A DNA stretch of 64,000 bases. Source: Hippopus hippopus (taxonomy: Eukaryota; Mollusca; Bivalvia; Cardiida; Cardiidae). The first letter of the stretch is position 1. Every line of letters starts with the position of its first letter. Shown here piece after piece: positions 42,708 to 54,683 of this stretch. The stretch spans positions 32,472,129-32,536,128 of the forward strand of contig OX328109.1 of the NCBI GenBank assembly GCA_946811185.2. The letters are read 5' to 3'. A program made the translations under genes and the position numbers. The notes beneath the pieces are model-generated. The model saw only the letters and a program-made list of their open reading frames with translations. It was not told the DNA's origin and did not search any database.

Positions 42708-42942
42708 GTTAGGTTTCACAAAGCGACAGAATTTTAGACTTGTCCAAATTAAAGGTATTTGAAAAATGACAAACAAAATGTGACTTAAATGATGAGATTT
42801 GTATTTAATACCTTAGGTTAGAAAACATTGTGGGAAAAGGAGAAAATGCTGGTTACCAGCATTTTCTCCTTTTCTCACAATGTTTTCAAAAGCCATTTTC
42901 CTCTGGAGTCATTAAAGCACAGGACTGTTTGGTACAAGGTTA
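42708..42942 (-). mobile_element. TTAA-MITE copy
   Basis: The left TIR is decayed (TTAGGTTTCACAAAGCGACA). The right TIR is GACTGTTTGGTACAAGG. The centre is GGTTACC. Confidence 0.6.
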
Positions 42943-43079
42943 TAGGGTTTATATATTATTCAAAAGACAAATATATGGATTTGAATAGAATCTGCTCCAC
43001 TGAAAGGGGGCCCTGGTGCCAATTATAAAATTGACCAAATGTAAATATTAATTATCGCCTTCTGCGTATAATTGTAATC

Positions 43080-43611
43080 ACAAGACAACAAAATTTTAGA
43101 CTTGTCCAAACTGAAACCGTTTGCAGACGACAAATTTACTGTGGCTAAAATGATGGATTTTGTTCTTTGAACGGGTAGAAAACACCGTGGGGAAACAATG
43201 AAAATGCTGGTTACCAGGATTTTTACATTTTCCACATTTTTTTAAAGTCTTTTTCCCCGGGGTCGTCAAAATTGGGGTTGGTTGATAAAGGTTTAACATG
43301 TGACCCTTACCCCTTTACTACACAATCCCGAGTTTTAATGGTCCTAAGAGTGAAAGCTTTTGAAAACATTGTGGGAAAAGGAGAAAATGCTGGTAACCAG
43401 CATTTTCTCCTTTTCCCACAATGTTTTCTTCCCTTTCACGGACAAATACCATATTTTTAGCCGAATGTAATGTGTTGCCTACTACCGCTTTTAATAAGAA
43501 TGCGTCAAAAAAGTCGTCTGCTAAATGGTTGTGAACTTTCATTTGTCGTCTGCAAAGTTAGTTCATTGAATTTGGACCAGTCTAAAATTTTGTCGTATGG
43601 TAAAGAGTTAA
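43080..43611. mobile_element. Two TTAA-MITE copies, the second with an internal expansion
   Basis: A reverse copy (43080-43295) is followed by a forward copy (43309-43611) of about 300 bp. In the second, the right arm carries an extra ~75 bp, including a repeated TTTCATTTGTCGTCTGC-like stretch. Confidence 0.6.
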
Positions 43612-43867
43612 CTGTGACTGGAGAGGCTAATCTACTAAAAACAATGACAAATTACACAGAAAAAAAACGAATAGGAGAAAACATTTTTTAACAGATTGGA
43701 AAACATTGTGACAAAAGGAAAGGAAAAGCTCGAAATAAGCTATTGCTTCTTTTCCACAATGTACATGTATTCAGGGATCGTATATTGTATATATAGGATC
43801 CCTGATGTATTCAACGGCTGTCAACTAACAGGGATGTAAAAATGGTATTTGGAAAGTATTGGGTAAC

Positions 43868-43889
43868 GAGAACAGAACAGAACAGAACA
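43868..43889. repeat. (AACAG)n tail of the LINE
   Basis: Four GAACA units mark the 3' terminus of the retrotransposon. Confidence 0.75.
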
Positions 43890-44119
43890 TTTTATTGACT
43901 TAACCTGTACAGGTTATCATCACATATTACATTTATAATCATCAAACTACATTACGTGAATCATGCCCTAGACAGAAAAAAATCTAATATGATAAGCATA
44001 CTATCGTAGAGAAAAGAAAAAAAAAGTATGGAAACTGAATAGAAATTAGTTATAAAGGTGTAAATTGCACTACTAGTAAAACTGGTACCATCTAATACAG
44101 AATTTGAGATGAAAACAAA

Positions 44120-47100
44120 TTAGGTACCAGTTAGTTCATTACGTAATGAAAAAGCCTCATATATATAATGACCTAGCTTCTTTATTATAACTGGGTTTTT
44201 GGAATTTAACAACTCGACAAATTTGTACATGCTGGGTCTAACATGGTAATATTTTTTAATGTATTTCTTTCTTAGATGCAGGTAGATCGGACATATCAAA
44301 ACGAAGTGAAATTCGTCCTCTATGTCCGCCCTAGTGCATAAATTACAAACTCGTTCATGTCTATCAAGTCTATTGCTACCATGGCGTCCAGTTTCGATGC
44401 TTAGACGATGGGATGAAAGACGTAGCTTAGATAAAACAATTCTATATTTTTTTGGAAGGAGATCTAAATATGATTCAAAACTGACCGTAGATTTAAAAAA
44501 CTTATAAGAGCACATCGAGCTTTGCAATACTATTTCGTTACACCATGTCTGTTTGAAAACATCAATAGCTCGACTTTTAAATAAAACATGAAAGGTTTTC
44601 AAATTGACAGTATACGGATCATAAAAAACGTGAGAAAAACCGTAATTGTCAAATAATGTCTTTACATTTGACAACCAATTCCTTTTATTGGTTGAAGTAC
44701 ATTCATTAAACATAAGGTTATAGACAGCCTTAATAATTGAATTATTACTTAGTAATAATTTGCACCAATACTTTATGATTCTTCCGTATCTATTTATACT
44801 TAAAGGATAGCGTCCCAACTCCCCATATACGCCTAGAGTACTGGTTGATCCCTTAACATTTAGAATGCGCTTGCAAAAATTTAAATGTACTTTTTCGATG
44901 TCGTTGAACGTACCATAGCCCCAAACCTCGCTCGAATAGTGTAGAATCGAACCAACAAAAGCATCGAATAATTGAAGTTGAACTGAAATTTGTATATCGT
45001 ATTTATTAATGTTACTTAAAAGGGTATTCAATGCTTTATACGACTTTCCAACTATAGTCTCCTGATTTTCCCTAAAAGAACCAGTGTAATTAAAAACTGT
45101 ACCAAGATAATTAAACTTGTCAACGACAGCAAGAATATCTTGGCCAAAATGCCATTGTTCATCAGCGCGTAAACCCCCCCTTTTGCGAAAAACCATAACT
45201 TTTGTCTTTTCAGTATTTACAGAAAGCCCCCATCGATCGCAATAAACATTCAGTAGATCCAACCTGCGTTGAAGATCATTTGGAGAATTGCCAAAAATAA
45301 CCATGTCGTCCGCAAAAAGAAGTATTAATAACAAAATATCATCTAAACTGAAGCCACATTCAGTATCATCTCTCAAAAAGGTTTCTATATCATCAAGAAA
45401 TAAAGAAAATAAAACAGGGGAGATAACCTCTCCTTGTTTCAATCCAACGATGCAGTCAAAGAAATCTGAGTAGGAGTTATTCCCCTTTATACAAGTTTTT
45501 ACTATGCTGTACATATTTTTTATGATGCGTAACATTTTTCCATCTATACCTAATCTAAACAGTTTGTACCAAAGATTACAATGATTAATGCTATCAAACG
45601 CCTTTTTCAAATCGATAAAGGCACAGTATAGCCGTCCTTTATCGTTCAGAACTTTATTAACTACTGCATTTAAAATGAAAATTGCATCTATTGTTGATCT
45701 GCCAGCCCTAAATCCAAATTGTGCATCACTTAGTACATTATTATTTTTAATCCATTCATCTAACCTTTTGTTGATGACTCCAGTAAATATTTTAGAAAAG
45801 CAGCTAACAAGTGTAATTCCTCTATAGTTTTTGACGTCATTTGGATCGTTCTTTTTAAAGATGGGAACCAAAACACCTTTGGTCCAAAGCTCCGGAAAAT
45901 GGCCACTATCTAAAATAGCATTAAATATATCAACTAAATGTGAGCCTAAGATATCAAAGGATTCGATAAAATATTCATTCAAAAGGTTATCTCCTGCGAC
46001 AGATTTATTTCTCTTCAGATTACGAATGACCGCGCTTATTTCGGCTACAGTTATAGGTTTATCGAGTTCCTCGAACGTACTTCGAGTGTTATCAAAATTA
46101 AAGTTTTCACTAAAATCGAATGCTTCGGTGTCATTTACAGACAATAAATCGTTTTGTTGGGACGAGAAATAGTTAAAAAATGTTTCCAGGCTAATATTAC
46201 TTGATATATTTTGTTTATTTTTACTGAAGAGTCGCCAAAAATCTGTAGGCTTGGAATGTCTAAGGTTAACTATTTCGCGACATTTTTTAAATTCAAAAGA
46301 TCGCTTCTTATTTCGGACAACTCTCTTATATACTGCCCTTTTACAACACATGTCTAGCCTATTTTCTACAGTTTTTCTACAGTTAAATTTGTTTAGGGCG
46401 CTTAAGTATGGTTGTCTAGCATTGTAACAATCACTGTCGAACCATTCAGCTGATTTACATAACTTATTTCGAGACATTGAACAGTGCGACTGAGTGCCAT
46501 GACTAGACTTTTTCGCAAACATCGGGTCCGCTACATCGCGAATTGCTGCAGTGAAATTGTTAATACATATATCAATAGAGTCAGGACGGACCACGTTAAG
46601 TTCATCGACTATATGATTAAAATCTGTCAATTTAGTAATTAAACCGCTGCGAAACGCCTCGAGATTCGCAGGGTTCCATTTTATAGTCGTCTTCTCAAAA
46701 GACAAATCATTTGCATCACTAGCATTGACTTTGCATGGTATACTAAACGATAGCATGGCGTGATCAGACCACTCATTAAAGGGGTGTACATTAAAAGCAC
46801 TTAAAATATACAAATCATTGAAATTAACAATCAAATAATCAATAATGCTGGAACCATTATGGCACGTGAATGTATAATCATTACTGTCAAATAGCCTGCC
46901 ATTAGCAATACGCATAGAAGTACTTTTACACAAAGTAAGCAATTTTAATCCGTGGGAATTACACACGCTGTCCACGGAATCACGTGACAAAGGTAAGTCC
47001 GGTAAATAACAATCATCATCAATGAAATTTGTATTTCGGTCAAATGAAATGTAGTCCGCACGTGCTCCAGTACGCGCGTTCCAGTCACCACATAGTAACA

Positions 47101-47413
47101 CTTTACCCTGTGTTTCATATTCATAAATATCGGATTGTAAAAGGTAAAAGAATTCAGTATCGAAATAATTGTACATAGGAGAGTTTTCTGGCCAAACATA
47201 TAAACCAGCAATGTAAATATCAAGATCAAAATGAAAAAAATCTCTGTCAAGTTTGATCCATATTATACTATCTAGATGGTTTTTTACAATAGATACACCA
47301 CAACTAATTGTATTTCTTATAAAAATGGCTACTCCACCACTACACTTAACGAGCTAATTAAGTTTATTTTCAGAAGTCAAACATTCGTGGACGTTCTTTT
47401 ATAACAGCATTAC
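44120..47413 (-). pseudogene. LINE ORF2: endonuclease (partial) and reverse transcriptase
   Basis: From the ATG at 47176, 1,018 codons are uninterrupted. Endonuclease motifs: GDWNART (about residue 30), IIDYLIVN, SDHAML (about 137). The same frame upstream of the ATG reads SGGVAIFIRN, so that ATG is internal; a TAG at 47356-47354 interrupts the endonuclease. RT motifs: RGITLVSC, AQFGFRAGRST, FIDLKKAFD (about 525), GLKQGEVISP and LFADD (about 622; Phe in place of the common Tyr). Near the C-terminus a CNLC, H, C zinc-knuckle-like group (CNLCTRADIEDEFHFVLIC). Function in life: target-primed reverse transcription. Confidence 0.85.
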
Positions 47414-47600
47414 TTAACCCTTTACCGCACAATCCCGGGTTTTAACGGCCCAAAGTAAAATGCGCTTTGAAAACATTGTGGGAAAAGGAGAAAATGCTGG
47501 TAACCAGCATTTTCTCCTTTTCCCACAATGTTTTCTTTCCTTCCAAAGGTGAATTCCTATGTTTAAGTCACAGTCTTTTTTTTAAGATTAACCCATGCTA
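47414..47600 (+). mobile_element. TTAA-MITE copy abutting the 5' end of the LINE
   Basis: TTAACCCTTTACCGCACAAT on the left, with a perfect long palindrome at 47465-47535. The right arm is truncated near the hairpin element that starts at 47616. Confidence 0.65.
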
Positions 47601-47615
47601 CACATATTTTTTTGC

Positions 47616-47785
47616 TTAACCCTTATCCATAACATATTGCTATGTCAAAGTTATGTTTTGGGGAATTATATCTACTTATCAGACAATGTAGATTCAAGAT
47701 CAGACTGCACATTCTGTGTAATCTGATCTTGATCGACACTGTCCGCAAAAGGTCAGTGAGTCGCGCTTTGCAGCCTAAGTGTTAA
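47616..47785 (+). mobile_element. GATCAGACTGCAC hairpin MITE, complete
   Basis: TTAACCCTTATCC on the left, GCAGCCTAAGTGTTAA on the right. Slightly shorter left arm. Confidence 0.65.
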
Positions 47786-47843
47786 GTGCTGACATAATCC
47801 CTCTCTGTCTCTGTCTCTCTTTGTGGGTTGTTCTAAAGGTTGA

Positions 47844-48125
47844 GCCGAGCCCTGATAGCTCAGTCGGTAGCGAACAGGACTTGAGAACATGGGGTCACTG
47901 GTTCGATCCGCGGCTCGGCCAATTTCTTTCCAAGGATTAATGATAGTCATTGCAACACGATTCGTTCCCAACTGATTGTTGTTTCGACGATGGTTATGTG
48001 AGAAAGCAGCCAGTGGCTTGGAACGAATACAGAGTACTGGAAAAAGACAATCGAGGAAAGTATGGATAGGTGCACTGGCCGCCGCAATAAACTGAAATAA
48101 TGTTAAAAACGGCGTTTAGTACTAT
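47844..48125 (+). mobile_element. tRNA-derived SINE, complete copy
   Basis: The head has an A box TAGCTCAGTCGGTAG and a B box GGTTCGATCC. A core follows (GATAGTCATTGCAACACGAT, GTGAGAAAGCAGCCAGTGGC) and a tail ACTGAAATAATG TTAAAAACGGCGTTTAG. RNA polymerase III transcribes such elements and a LINE mobilises them. Confidence 0.75.
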
Positions 48126-48746
48126 ACTATCAATCAATCTAGAGATGGACTCCGCTCATCGCGAGTTATGAAAACGAAACCTTTGGTACGAGAGGCTGAC
48201 GCTCTATCCCTACACCGCTGAGACTACAAACTTATGTTATAACGAGCGACAGCGAGTTACGGGTGAAGCCCGTGACGAGCGAAGCTCGTTTTGCGGTAAC
48301 ACCGTTCTAGAATTTTTAAGAATGAAATTCCGACTTCGTACTGGGTTTTAGTCTAAATCTAGATAGGGATGACTTAAAAAAAAAAAGGATGTCTTCCGGT
48401 TGATCGCACCGCGTCACACATATCACAATCTTTCGCACTTTTACTTGATTGGTCAAAAAAAGAACAAATGATCAATCGATCGAATGATAACTTAAAAATC
48501 ATCGTCAATTTAATGTGTACAGATTGTCTAATTTCCAACTTACTTTTAGCCTAAAATACTTCTATTTTTGTATTTATATCCATAATGTTTCATGCTAGGA
48601 AATAATGACGTCATAAATCTTTCTCAGTGCGTCATGCTCGAGCCGTTTTCCCGCAGAAAAAAAATGTGTCGAAGAAATGACAAAACCTAAAACTAGAAGA
48701 AGAGAAAATAAGAGAACTGCGAGAAACTAAAGACTCAGACGGTACA

Positions 48747-48920
48747 ATGCCGTGTAAATTGAAGAAAAATAATGTGCCAAATCCATCTGGAAGAGCAGTC
48801 ACCAGCGAAGACTATATTTCTGAACCAAGCTTATTTGAGAAAAACAAGCAATCAAATAAAAAGCTACCCATGAATCAACAAAACAAAAAAGAACAATCCA
48901 CAGAAAAAAAAGCAACCTGA
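48747..48920 (+). pseudogene. Decayed ORF for a Lys/Asn-rich protein, unknown
   Basis: ATG with 57 codons (MPCKLKKNNVPNPSGRAV start) ends soon after a run of eight A. Across that run another frame continues for about 50 codons (KASTSGIKITRQINNMSDD and on to about 49055). This looks like one hydrophilic reading frame broken by a slippage indel, perhaps the start of a transposon or retrocopied gene. No domain recognised. Confidence 0.35.
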
Positions 48921-49261
48921 CATTCCTAAAGCAAGCACTAGTGGAATTAAAATCACCAGACAGATAAACAATATGAGTGATGACAGTAATATGGAAGAGA
49001 AATATCTTGATACTGAAAATGCTATTTTTGTAAACGTTTTGAACCAGAAGGATTGAAACACCTGCCTTATTTCAAACTTGTAAAATTGGCAAAATGAATT
49101 ATTGCGAGCGCTGGGTACATGTGACATTCTATACAGCAGAATAAAACAGTTAGGAGACAGAGTTAATTTAACTGTCCCCATTGTGCAGCCAGTTAAACTG
49201 TCCAGGGATCGTATATACGCAATGTTTCCTATCCTTTTAGACACAAGTTCCATCATTAGAA

Positions 49262-49338
49262 CCATACTTAATTTTCTAATCTGCAAATGCTTTCAATTTG
49301 GACATGTCCAAAATTTTGTCGTTTGGTAAAGAGTTAAT
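49262..49338 (+). mobile_element. Right half of a TTAA-MITE
   Basis: AATGCTTTCAATTTGGACAT, then TTTTGTCGTTTGGTAAAGAG and TTAA. The left half is absent. Confidence 0.6.
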
Positions 49339-49564
49339 CCTGCGCTCTGAGGGTTCAAGACGTTCCCTTCTTCCTTATTTGGTAGTTAATTTTTCTTTTT
49401 TCTTTTTCTATTTTCTTTTTCAGATATTTATCCGTTTCGAAGAGTTATGAAAGATTTCGAAAGGGCAACCTTAGAGCAACAAATAAACGAGCACCCTTTT
49501 TCAGTCTAGAATATAGAAAAAAAAAAAGAAATCACAAAGGAGTGTAATACCACGGTTAGTTTTG

Positions 49565-51062
49565 TCCAGATTGTCGCAACACAGCGGACAGTGTAGATCC
49601 AAGATCAGACTGCACGTTTTGTGCAGTCTGATCTTGATCTACACTGGCCGCAAAAGCATTGGAAGTAGTGAAAGGCACTTAAAGGGGTCGGTTCTTAATA
49701 AACATATCTAAAAGCGTCCATTAGCAACGGTAGTTAAACCCTTTCTCTTTCATGGACGACTGTCGTGACTTATGCGCACAGATTAGACAAGATCAGACTG
49801 CACAGAAAGCAAAGACTGATCTTAGATCTACACTGCCCACTTCTTTGTTCCTTGTTCGGTCAAACATCTCCTTGCTTGCTGAGGCTGTGCATTTTCAACG
49901 ATTCAAACCATCGAAAAAAAAGTAAGATCTATTTATCTATTCCAGCTACATAGATAGATTTGTGATTAAAAGAAAACCTGCTGCTGTGAAAAGCAAAACT
50001 ATTGTACAAATTCAAGACAGTTAAATTGGATAACAAATACAGTAAATGAAAATGTAAATTTTAATATCGGACTGCACGAAATCTGCAGCCTGATCTTGAT
50101 CTACATTATCCGCACAAGCACCCAGTTGTTTCAGCAGTACGAGGTCAATGTATGTTTACCTTTACTCGTAAATCGATAAGAATAACAAAGGAACCTCTGC
50201 CACGAGATACGAGATAGCTATCATGATAATTTTGGTAAATTATCGCGATAAATTAAAAGTTTCCTGGAAATCTTATCAAGATCGTGAAAATTTTCATGAT
50301 AAAAATATCACGATAAACTTAATATTTTATCGCAAAATTTTTCCACCGTGCTCGAAGCTGACATGCGAGATGAAATTATTGTGATAGTTTTATCCGTTTC
50401 TCGATATCTATAAATAGAAAATTCATCATTTGGATGAACTCGGTAGTTTTGACTTAAAGGGCAACTACAGCCAAAATCTCTTTTTTGGACATATGAATCC
50501 TTAAATGAAAACCATCTTAAAATAGAAAAACCGCATTTCAATGCCTATCGTAGAAAGAGAGTTTTAAGCGAAGATGTGGTTTGCACACCTGTGTGAGTTT
50601 GTGAAATGTTCGATAAACCGGATGTGATGCCACTCTTATTTCGGCTTCTGTGTACTGTTAATTTGATCTGATGCTGACTTTTTTTCTCTCAGCCTTATCC
50701 TCCCTCATGTCAGGAGACGACTTTTTTCGTCACAAAAATCCCTATCGTATGCCGGGTGCCGAGTTTAAGCACTATTTCGAGCCAGGAGATGACTATTTAT
50801 TTGTCAGTCTGCTGTCTGTCTGTCTGTCTGAACTAAATGACATGGCTTAATATCAGATCTACCATTAATCCTCAAAAGGTTAAATAAACCTTCATGCCGA
50901 TTGCAAAATTTTGAATAGTGCTAGTTTTTGGAGAAACAAAAATAGATGTTTCCGCATTGGACACTGTACATAAGATCAGATTGCATGTTCTTTGCAGTCT
51001 GATCTTAATATACACTGTTCGCAAAAGGTCATTGAGTCGAGCTCAGCAGCCTTGGGGCCCCA
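49565..51062. repeat. Four GATCAGACTGCAC hairpin copies
   Basis: Cores at 49580-49660, 49780-49845, 50060-50115 and 50965-51035. The last lies inside the 2.8 kb TTAA element. Another pair of partial copies is at 52050-52080 and 54045-54115. Confidence 0.6.
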
Positions 51063-51123
51063 CAGAAATTTAAATGAGGCAAGCAATAAATGGTAAATTC
51101 ACTGTTGATTATCCATCTCTTTC

Positions 51124-51125
<2 letters not shown>

Positions 51126-51180
<55 letters not shown>
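51126..51180. repeat. (GA)n microsatellite
   Basis: About 27 uninterrupted GA units. Confidence 0.95.
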
Positions 51181-51183
<3 letters not shown>

Positions 51184-52428
51184 TTAGAAAAGAAATTCGA
51201 CAAGCAGATTATGCGTTTTTTTTTTTTAAATTTAAGATCGTATGAATGAGGAAAATACAAAAGTTATGACGTTCGACTTACCCATTTAACCTGTGTAAAA
51301 TTCCAAATTCCATTTACATTATTTACGAAAAAGGGTTCAATATGGTCATGAAAACAAAAGAGTAACTTTGTAGATGACATGTTTATGACAAGTGCTTGTT
51401 AACCTCAAGCTGCAAGCCGGGTAAAAAAAAATATGTCAGACCACAACGGTGCGATATCATCACAAAAGAGGCACCGAATTAACCCTTTGTCCTTGTACAT
51501 GGATAGAACACACAATTCTTTTCTAAAAATAAAAGGTTGGCGCACTAAAATTTTGTGTAAAGTTTGTACGCAGTTATACATTTTTAATTTACGCTGCTTT
51601 TATGGTCAGCATCTCTTATCTCGTATATGAATACGGGGAGAAACACGGGAGAAGACAGTTAAACAATTTTTGTACACGTTGGTATTTCCTTTTGAATTGT
51701 ACGCCTTACATGTCTCAGTATTTAGGAAATGGACTGACCCTGTATTTTGCAGACGAACAAAAATGTTTACTGCATGATATGGAGGACAGGAAGGCAGGAG
51801 GCAATTCAGACAATCTTTTAACGTTGTTGTTGATGAAAGAAACAAATCTGAGATTATGAAAAAAAAGCACGTAGGAAAATAAATGAAGATCGAGTGAAAA
51901 AAATTTTTTTTAACTTTAACAGCAAATTCAGGATATGTGCTGGATTTCATGTTGTTCGTGAATGTTAAAGAGAGGATAAGATTTCTAAGGCAGATCAAGG
52001 CTTTTAATTCTTCCCAAGCTGAAGGAGACATGTAAAATGCTGACACTGATGGTGTAGATCAAGATCAGACTGCGCAGGATTTGTAGACCGTTAAATGATC
52101 GACGGTGTCCTATATTTGGTAGAAACAGCCTTAGAAATTAACTCGAATGATTTCCTTTTCACATTGCAACGTTCCTTCTTCCTTCTACGACCTAGTAGAA
52201 GAGAATTTTGGCATGATTCAATTATCTTGATTTATTATTTCTTTTTTTATATTTATCTATTACAACTCGTTGATTAGGTAGTGGTACAATTGAAATAACA
52301 TCAAGAAATAAATTTCAAAATATTTATGTTCGTTACCAGAAGAATAACTATTCCTTTTTATAAGTACTTTCTCCACTAAGCTAATTCATTCAAAATTTCT
52401 TTCCTTTGATTGTAGATGTAAGAGCGAT

Positions 52429-52920
52429 ATACCCCCGTCACGCCAAACTCGTTCTCACTCTGTTCCGAATTTTTTTGCTGATCGGACTGAAACTGTCTTT
52501 AGACGAAGTGGGCGTATTAGTATCCTTTTACGAAGGGTGCTCCAGAACTTTGAGCCTGCTCAAATTTTTTTGCCATCCATCCCGTCCTGTGCTTAGACGG
52601 AGTAACAACGTAGTTAAAGCGAGATGGACGTACTACGAACGGAACTGCTGTACTTCGATCCTATTAGAGACGCAGTGCGGTTGGGCAATAACCTGCAGTG
52701 CGTTTGCATTTTATCGACCGAAATTACATGTCCTATCCCAGCCAGTTTTTCGATTTTGTTGACCGGGTTAAGACTTTCTGGGAATAGGTTTGGTGAGATA
52801 GGGGGCTTCAGCCATTATCAGGCCAAAATTATACGTTCATCCCCGACCGTAACCCGTTTTCCGATTATATCAGGACGGGTTAAGACGTTGTAAGACCTAG
52901 TTTGGTGTGACGGGGGCTAT
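52429..52920. mobile_element. Inner TIR element (~490 bp)
   Basis: The left end ATACCCCCGTCACGCCAAACT is mirrored by AGTTTGGTGTGACGGGGGCT at the right. It is nested inside the 2.8 kb TTAA element. Small plus-strand open frames (118 and 89 codons) here have no recognisable domain. Confidence 0.6.
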
Positions 52921-53649
52921 AGAGATTGAAACTCTGCAGTACACAAGTGATTGAAACATGAAATAGCGATTTATATCTTTATAAATATCATGCAGTTTTC
53001 TCAATTTTCTGTGTTAGTTCATATATAGCGACTATAATTATCTTCTCACACTTGTGAGATCACGGCAAACTACCGGAAGTCACGGTTTTTGCAATTAGCG
53101 ACTTTCACACAGGTGAAAATCCGAAAGTTTAAACCTCTATATCTCGTGGAGTAAGCATCACAGAACGCTAACAAGATTTTTGTTAACATACTCTAGTGTC
53201 GTTTTATCCGATTTTGAAATGAAAATTTTGGTGTGGAGTTACCCTTTAATGAGACTGCAGTCAGTAAAATTTCGAATCATTAATTAACAATTGTAGCTTA
53301 ATTGGTAAATTTTGACAATGCCCGAATGACAGAGGTCTGTAAAATCACAAAGACGACTCGAAATGCCTCCTACGAACAACTTTGAAACCGTACAGGGGAA
53401 AGGAGAATTCATAAGGTTGTATACGAAAGTATTCCGAAACCGTATCTAATTATAGGTATCATGAATGTCAGTTGTGGGCACGAAAGCAAAAAAAATCATG
53501 ATAAGAGTTTGCATTATTGCGATATTTTTATCGTGAATTTTTTTGTTTTATCACGATAATTCTCTTAAATTATCATGATAGCTATCTCGTATCTCGCGGC
53601 AGAAATATGCCACCATAGAACCTTACCGGACATTTAAATATTCTGTTCA

Positions 53650-54015
53650 AACCCTTAAAGTGACAATAAAGGCCAAATGTAAACAAAGCGGGTGTTTAAA
53701 TGCATTTGAATTAATATCATACCATTTAAAAGTAGGGAAATTATCGTGAAGATGACAATCTGTCATTGTACGGTCGGTCCAAACGTAAGTCGCTGACAGA
53801 GAAATTAATTTCAAAACTAGGTTAAAATCTGCCAGGTCGCTGTGTCTTTTGTTTACTTTTTGCCTGAGTTTAACATTCTTTTTCCTGCCAGCGACTAACA
53901 CATGGCCCGAACACACGATAACAGACTGTCATCTCCACAATATTTTCCATACTTTTAAATGGTATGATTTAAGTTAAATGTATTATGACACCTGCTTTGA
54001 TATTTTGGCCTTTAA
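53650..54015. repeat. Possible ~360 bp inverted-repeat element
   Basis: AATAAAGGCCAAA and ATACCATTTAAAAGTA near the left are mirrored by TACTTTTAAATGGTAT and TTTTGGCCTTTAAAG near the right. Interior unremarkable. Confidence 0.4.
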
Positions 54016-54321
54016 AGCACCTATCACGACCACAGTCGCTCGGCCTTTTCAGCGATTGTAGATCAAGACGAGACTGGACAAAACGTGCAGTCTGGTCTTT
54101 GATCAACACCGTCTGCGTTGCTGAGTCATTCTCGTATTGCTCCGACAGTCGAAATGTTTTCGTCTGTTAGCAGAGGTCAGTTTTAAACATCTTAGATAAA
54201 TGAGAAATTGTCACAATGATTTTACTCTCATTTATGCATAAAAGTTCAAAGTTATTTATACAATTTAAAGTACATGTTTTTCAAAGTCATTTTCAACAAA
54301 TTTGATCTAGGAATTAATGAG

Positions 54322-54609
54322 TTAAACTTTACCAAGCTTTTAGACTCTTTCAAATTCAAAATATTTACAGACAATACATTAAATGCCATCACAATGCCTT
54401 AATTTGCTTTTGAAAATGGAGAAAATATTGTGGAAAAAAGAAGAAAGGCTTGTTACCAGCATTTTATCCATTTTCCGCAATGTGTTTTATTTAAAGGACT
54501 TCTTGCTTAGAGTCGTTAAAATTGGTAAATAGCAATTTTGTTCCCATAATGTTTCCAAAAGCTTCTCCGTTGCATTGTTAAAACTCGGGATCGTATGGTG
54601 AAGTGTTAA
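54322..54609 (-). mobile_element. TTAA-MITE copy with internal expansion
   Basis: TTAAACTTTACCAAGC on the left, CGTATGGTGAAGTGTTAA on the right. About 60 bp longer than the norm because the right arm is partly duplicated (two TCGTTAAAA-type segments). Confidence 0.55.
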
Positions 54610-54621
54610 TCATGCCTCAGA

Positions 54622-54626
54622 GAAGC

Positions 54627-54682
<56 letters not shown>
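54622..54682. repeat. (GA)n microsatellite
   Basis: About 30 GA units with one AA interruption near the left. It begins within 15 bp of the right end of a TTAA-MITE. Confidence 0.95.

Positions 54683-54683
<1 letters not shown>

Larger units (their letters stand above)
43868..47413 (-). mobile_element. 5'-truncated non-LTR retrotransposon (LINE), ~3.5 kb
   Basis: The insertion holds most of ORF2 and a 3' UTR. On its own strand the 3' end has AATAAAATG followed by a (GTTCT)n tail, as in LINEs that end in short tandem repeats instead of poly(A). The 5' end stops inside the endonuclease domain at about 47413, where a TTAA-MITE begins. No target-site duplication was found. Clade not assigned. 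Confidence 0.85.
50458..53245. mobile_element. 2.8 kb TTAA-flanked DNA element with short TIRs
   Basis: TTAA duplicates at 50454-50457 and 53246-53249. TIRs are AGGGCAACTACAGCCAAAA and its counterpart AGGGTAACTCCACACCAAAA. No transposase frame is visible; the longest open frames are below 150 codons and unlike known families. The interior holds a (GA)n array (51126-51180), a GATCAGACTGCAC hairpin and another TIR element. Size and TTAA suggest a non-autonomous piggyBac-like derivative. Confidence 0.65.
50195..53618. mobile_element. TATGGTGGCATATTTCTGCC element, split by a 2.8 kb insertion
   Basis: The left part (50195-50453) and right part (53250-53618) match the short form at 36242-37130 in reverse order and are contiguous there. 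The right end reads GCAGAAATATGCCACCATAG. The left end lacks the outermost ~15 bp. Confidence 0.65.

Noticed and set aside
45288..46172. Plus-strand frames of 61-113 codons.
   Set aside because: Antisense of the LINE reverse transcriptase.
47849..47925. A functional tRNA gene.
   Set aside because: Good A and B boxes, but it continues into a SINE body repeated elsewhere in the window, and no clean cloverleaf with a paired acceptor stem could be drawn.
48240..48300. GC-rich stretch with GAGCGACAGCGAG and GACGAGCGAAGCTCG as an RNA gene.
   Set aside because: Short interrupted inverted repeats only; no known RNA fold or box elements seen.
52406..52893. Plus-strand frames of 118 and 89 codons as a host gene.
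   Set aside because: They lie wholly within the inner TIR element and show no domain.
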